Shown here piece by piece: positions 7,611 through 8,718 of a stretch of 8,718 nt of DNA (positions are counted from its first letter, which is position 1; the number at the start of each line of letters is the position of its first letter). The DNA is from an uncultured Acidimicrobiales bacterium. Lineage in GTDB: Bacteria; Actinomycetota; Acidimicrobiia; Acidimicrobiales; Iamiaceae. The DNA lies in assembly GCA_937926025.1 (NCBI GenBank), contig CALANQ010000096.1:1-8718 (forward strand), given 5' to 3'. The notes under the pieces are model-generated. The model had not been told where the DNA came from, made no database searches, and was given only the letters and a program-made list of their open reading frames with translations. The position numbers were made by a program, and so were the translations under genes.

Positions 7611-7671
7611 CCGTTCCGAGCGCCGCGAGCCCGGGGTGGGGGCAGCGCCTGCGGAGCCCCTCGAGGAACGG
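7611..7671 (-). other. Foldable intergenic element with CCGTTCC/GGAACGG ends
   Basis: CCGTTCC (7611-7617) and GGAACGG (7665-7671) are perfect complements enclosing 47 bases. Inside, on the minus strand, GCAG-GCG-CTGC can form a small hairpin flanked by GGGG and CCCC runs, giving a longer bulged stem. The element lies between prfC and phoD in their transcription direction. It could be a structured leader, part of termination, or chance in GC-rich sequence; I recognise no known riboswitch or RNA family. Confidence 0.3.
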
Positions 7672-7684
7672 CGTGACGCGCAGA

Positions 7685-7732
7685 CGGACGGGTGATGCGA
7701 CCCGTCCGCCGGACGGGTATTGAGAACCCGTC
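7685..7732 (-). terminator. Four-arm tandem hairpin cluster after prfC, likely terminator
   Basis: Four alternating arms occur in plus orientation: CGGACGGGT (7685-7693), ACCCGTCCG (7700-7708), CGGACGGGT again (7710-7718) and ACCCGTC (7726-7732, overlapping the prfC stop codon at 7731-7733). Two side-by-side hairpins (9-bp stem with 6-nt loop, 7-bp stem with 7-nt loop) or one central hairpin (8-bp stem, 3-nt loop) are possible and exclude each other. Position directly at the end of prfC argues for transcription termination. There is no U-run, as is common in high-GC actinobacteria. Confidence 0.6.
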
Positions 7733-8718
7733 AGCCGTTGGTTGCGGCCAGCTCGCCGGCCACCAGGGGCTCGAGCACCAGCTCGGGCTGGTCGGCCATG
7801 AGGCGGTCCAGCCAGTAGGTGCTCTCGAACACGGCGATCTTGGTGCCGTCGGACCGGTCCAGGACGTCGACGCCCCGCATGGCCCGGAGGGTGGGGGCGC
7901 TGGCGGCGTCGGTGCGGCGGGCCACGTTGTAGGACGTCGGGCTGAGCTCCACCGGCGCCCCGAACTCGGTCTCCAGCCGGTGCACCGCCACCTCGAACTG
8001 CATCGGGCCCACGGCGGCCAGCACCGGGGCCTGGTCGCCGAAGTCCGGGTCGCGCAGCACCTGCACCACGCCCTCCTCGTCGAGCTGGGCGATGCCCTTG
8101 CGGAACTGCTTGAACTTGCTGGTGTCGCGGACGCGGATGACGGAGAAGTGCTCCGGGGCGAAGCTCGGGATCCGGGGGAACGTGACCTGCTGGTCCAGCC
8201 AGAGCGTGTCGCCCACCCGCACGTCGGTGGCGTTGACCAGGCCCACGACGTCGCCGGGGTAGGCGATCTCCAGGGTCTCCCGGTCCTGCCCGTTGACGGT
8301 GTGGGCGTACTTGGTGGCGAAGGGTCGGCCGGTGGCGTCGTGGGTGACCACCATGCCCCGCTCGAACTGCCCGGAGCAGACCCGCATGAACGCGCTGCGG
8401 TCGCGGTGGGCCTTGTCCATGTTGGCCTGGACCTTGAACACGAACCCGCTGAACGGGGCGTCGAGGGCGCGGGGCTCGTCGTCCACGTCGAGGCGGGGCG
8501 ACGGGGCGGGGGCCAGGTCGATGACGCCGTCGAGCAGCAGCCGCACGCCGAAGTTGGTGATGGCCGACCCGAAGAACGTGGGCGACAGCTCCCCACCCAG
8601 GAAGAGCTCCTCGTCGAAGTCCAGGCCCATGGCGCCGAGCATCTCGTCGCCTTCGGCCGCCGCCTCCCAGGCCTCGCCCTCCTCGGCGGCAGCCCGCGCC
8701 GGGTCCACGATCTCCTCC
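7731..8718 (-). CDS. prfC: Peptide chain release factor 3 (RF3), C-terminal part
   Basis: RF3 is the translational GTPase that recycles RF1/RF2 from the ribosome after termination. The window holds the last 328 codons; the start and the GTP-binding domain lie beyond base 8718, so nucleotide-binding motifs cannot be checked. Strong family matches are FSGFVFKVQANMDKAHRDR followed by FMRVCSGQFERGM (domain II), AYPGDVVGLVN, IPSFAPEHFSVIRVRD, LDEEGVVQVLRDPDFGDQ and AVGPMQFEVAVHRLETEFG (domain III). FAPE and the QANMD-HRDR block distinguish RF3 from EF-G and TetM-type proteins. Against E. coli RF3 (529 residues) this corresponds to roughly residue 200 onward, ending at the expected place. The frame is clean throughout. 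It is transcribed in the same direction as phoD, but hairpins at its stop suggest separate transcripts. Confidence 0.95.
   Translation of the reverse strand, partial: EEIVDPARAAAEEGEAWEAAAEGDEMLGAMGLDFDEELFLGGELSPTFFGSAITNFGVRLLLDGVIDLAPAPSPRLDVDDEPRALDAPFSGFVFKVQANMDKAHRDRSAFMRVCSGQFERGMVVTHDATGRPFATKYAHTVNGQDRETLEIAYPGDVVGLVNATDVRVGDTLWLDQQVTFPRIPSFAPEHFSVIRVRDTSKFKQFRKGIAQLDEEGVVQVLRDPDFGDQAPVLAAVGPMQFEVAVHRLETEFGAPVELSPTSYNVARRTDAASAPTLRAMRGVDVLDRSDGTKIAVFESTYWLDRLMADQPELVLEPLVAGELAATNG

Noticed and set aside
6003..7676. Long plus-strand open frame (557 codons) opposite phoD
   Set aside because: It mirrors the phoD coding frame in GC-rich DNA, has a Val/Gly/Arg-rich composition with no recognisable domain, and runs through the non-coding gap. 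The minus-strand frame carries all PhoD motifs.
1..8718. Mobile elements, CRISPR arrays, toxin-antitoxin pairs or defence genes
   Set aside because: All six genes are recognised housekeeping or metabolic families, composition is uniform, and no regularly spaced repeats, transposase motifs or integration-site duplications were seen.

Overview
The window is very GC-rich DNA with strong G/C bias at third codon positions. It looks like a chromosomal segment from a high-GC actinobacterium. Three things suggest this: a PRC-barrel/MgtE_N/CBS protein of the soluble type common in Actinobacteria, a TAP-like secreted alpha/beta-hydrolase lipoprotein, and two genes preceded by a TANNNT -10 hexamer only 7-8 nt from a GTG start, which is the layout of leaderless transcripts. 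A more precise placement, such as Acidimicrobiia, is only a guess. There are no rRNA or tRNA genes, CRISPR arrays, insertion sequences or phage genes.

Layout. Positions 1-3142 (+) hold the end of a potassium-regulation operon: a 5'-truncated kdpD sensor kinase followed by kdpE, with a 4-base stop/start overlap. kdpD changes reading frame at about 2077-2093, exactly between its phospho-acceptor and ATP-binding domains, and roughly a dozen residues seem to be missing there. Positions 3223-4428 (+) encode a soluble PRC-barrel + MgtE_N + CBS-pair protein with no membrane channel. Positions 4479-5981 (+) encode a lipoprotein serine hydrolase of the tripeptidyl-aminopeptidase-like family. On the opposite strand, 5997-7553 encodes a PhoD-type metallophosphatase without an export signal. 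Positions 7731-8718 encode the C-terminal ~60% of peptide chain release factor 3 (prfC), whose start lies beyond the window.

How the genes relate. KdpD/KdpE form one two-component system, which in known systems controls the Kdp potassium pump; the pump genes are presumably upstream and are not seen. The PRC/MgtE_N/CBS gene and the hydrolase each appear to have their own promoter, so they are probably not part of the kdp operon. The hydrolase and the PhoD gene converge with only 15 nt between stop codons. The prfC-phoD gap of about 177 nt carries four alternating complementary arms starting at the prfC stop codon, a second potential fold, and a short AT-richer patch upstream of phoD.

I see no convincing undescribed multi-gene system. 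The points most worth a second look are the kdpD frame break, the four-arm hairpin cluster after prfC, the paired leaderless promoters, and the signal-less PhoD.
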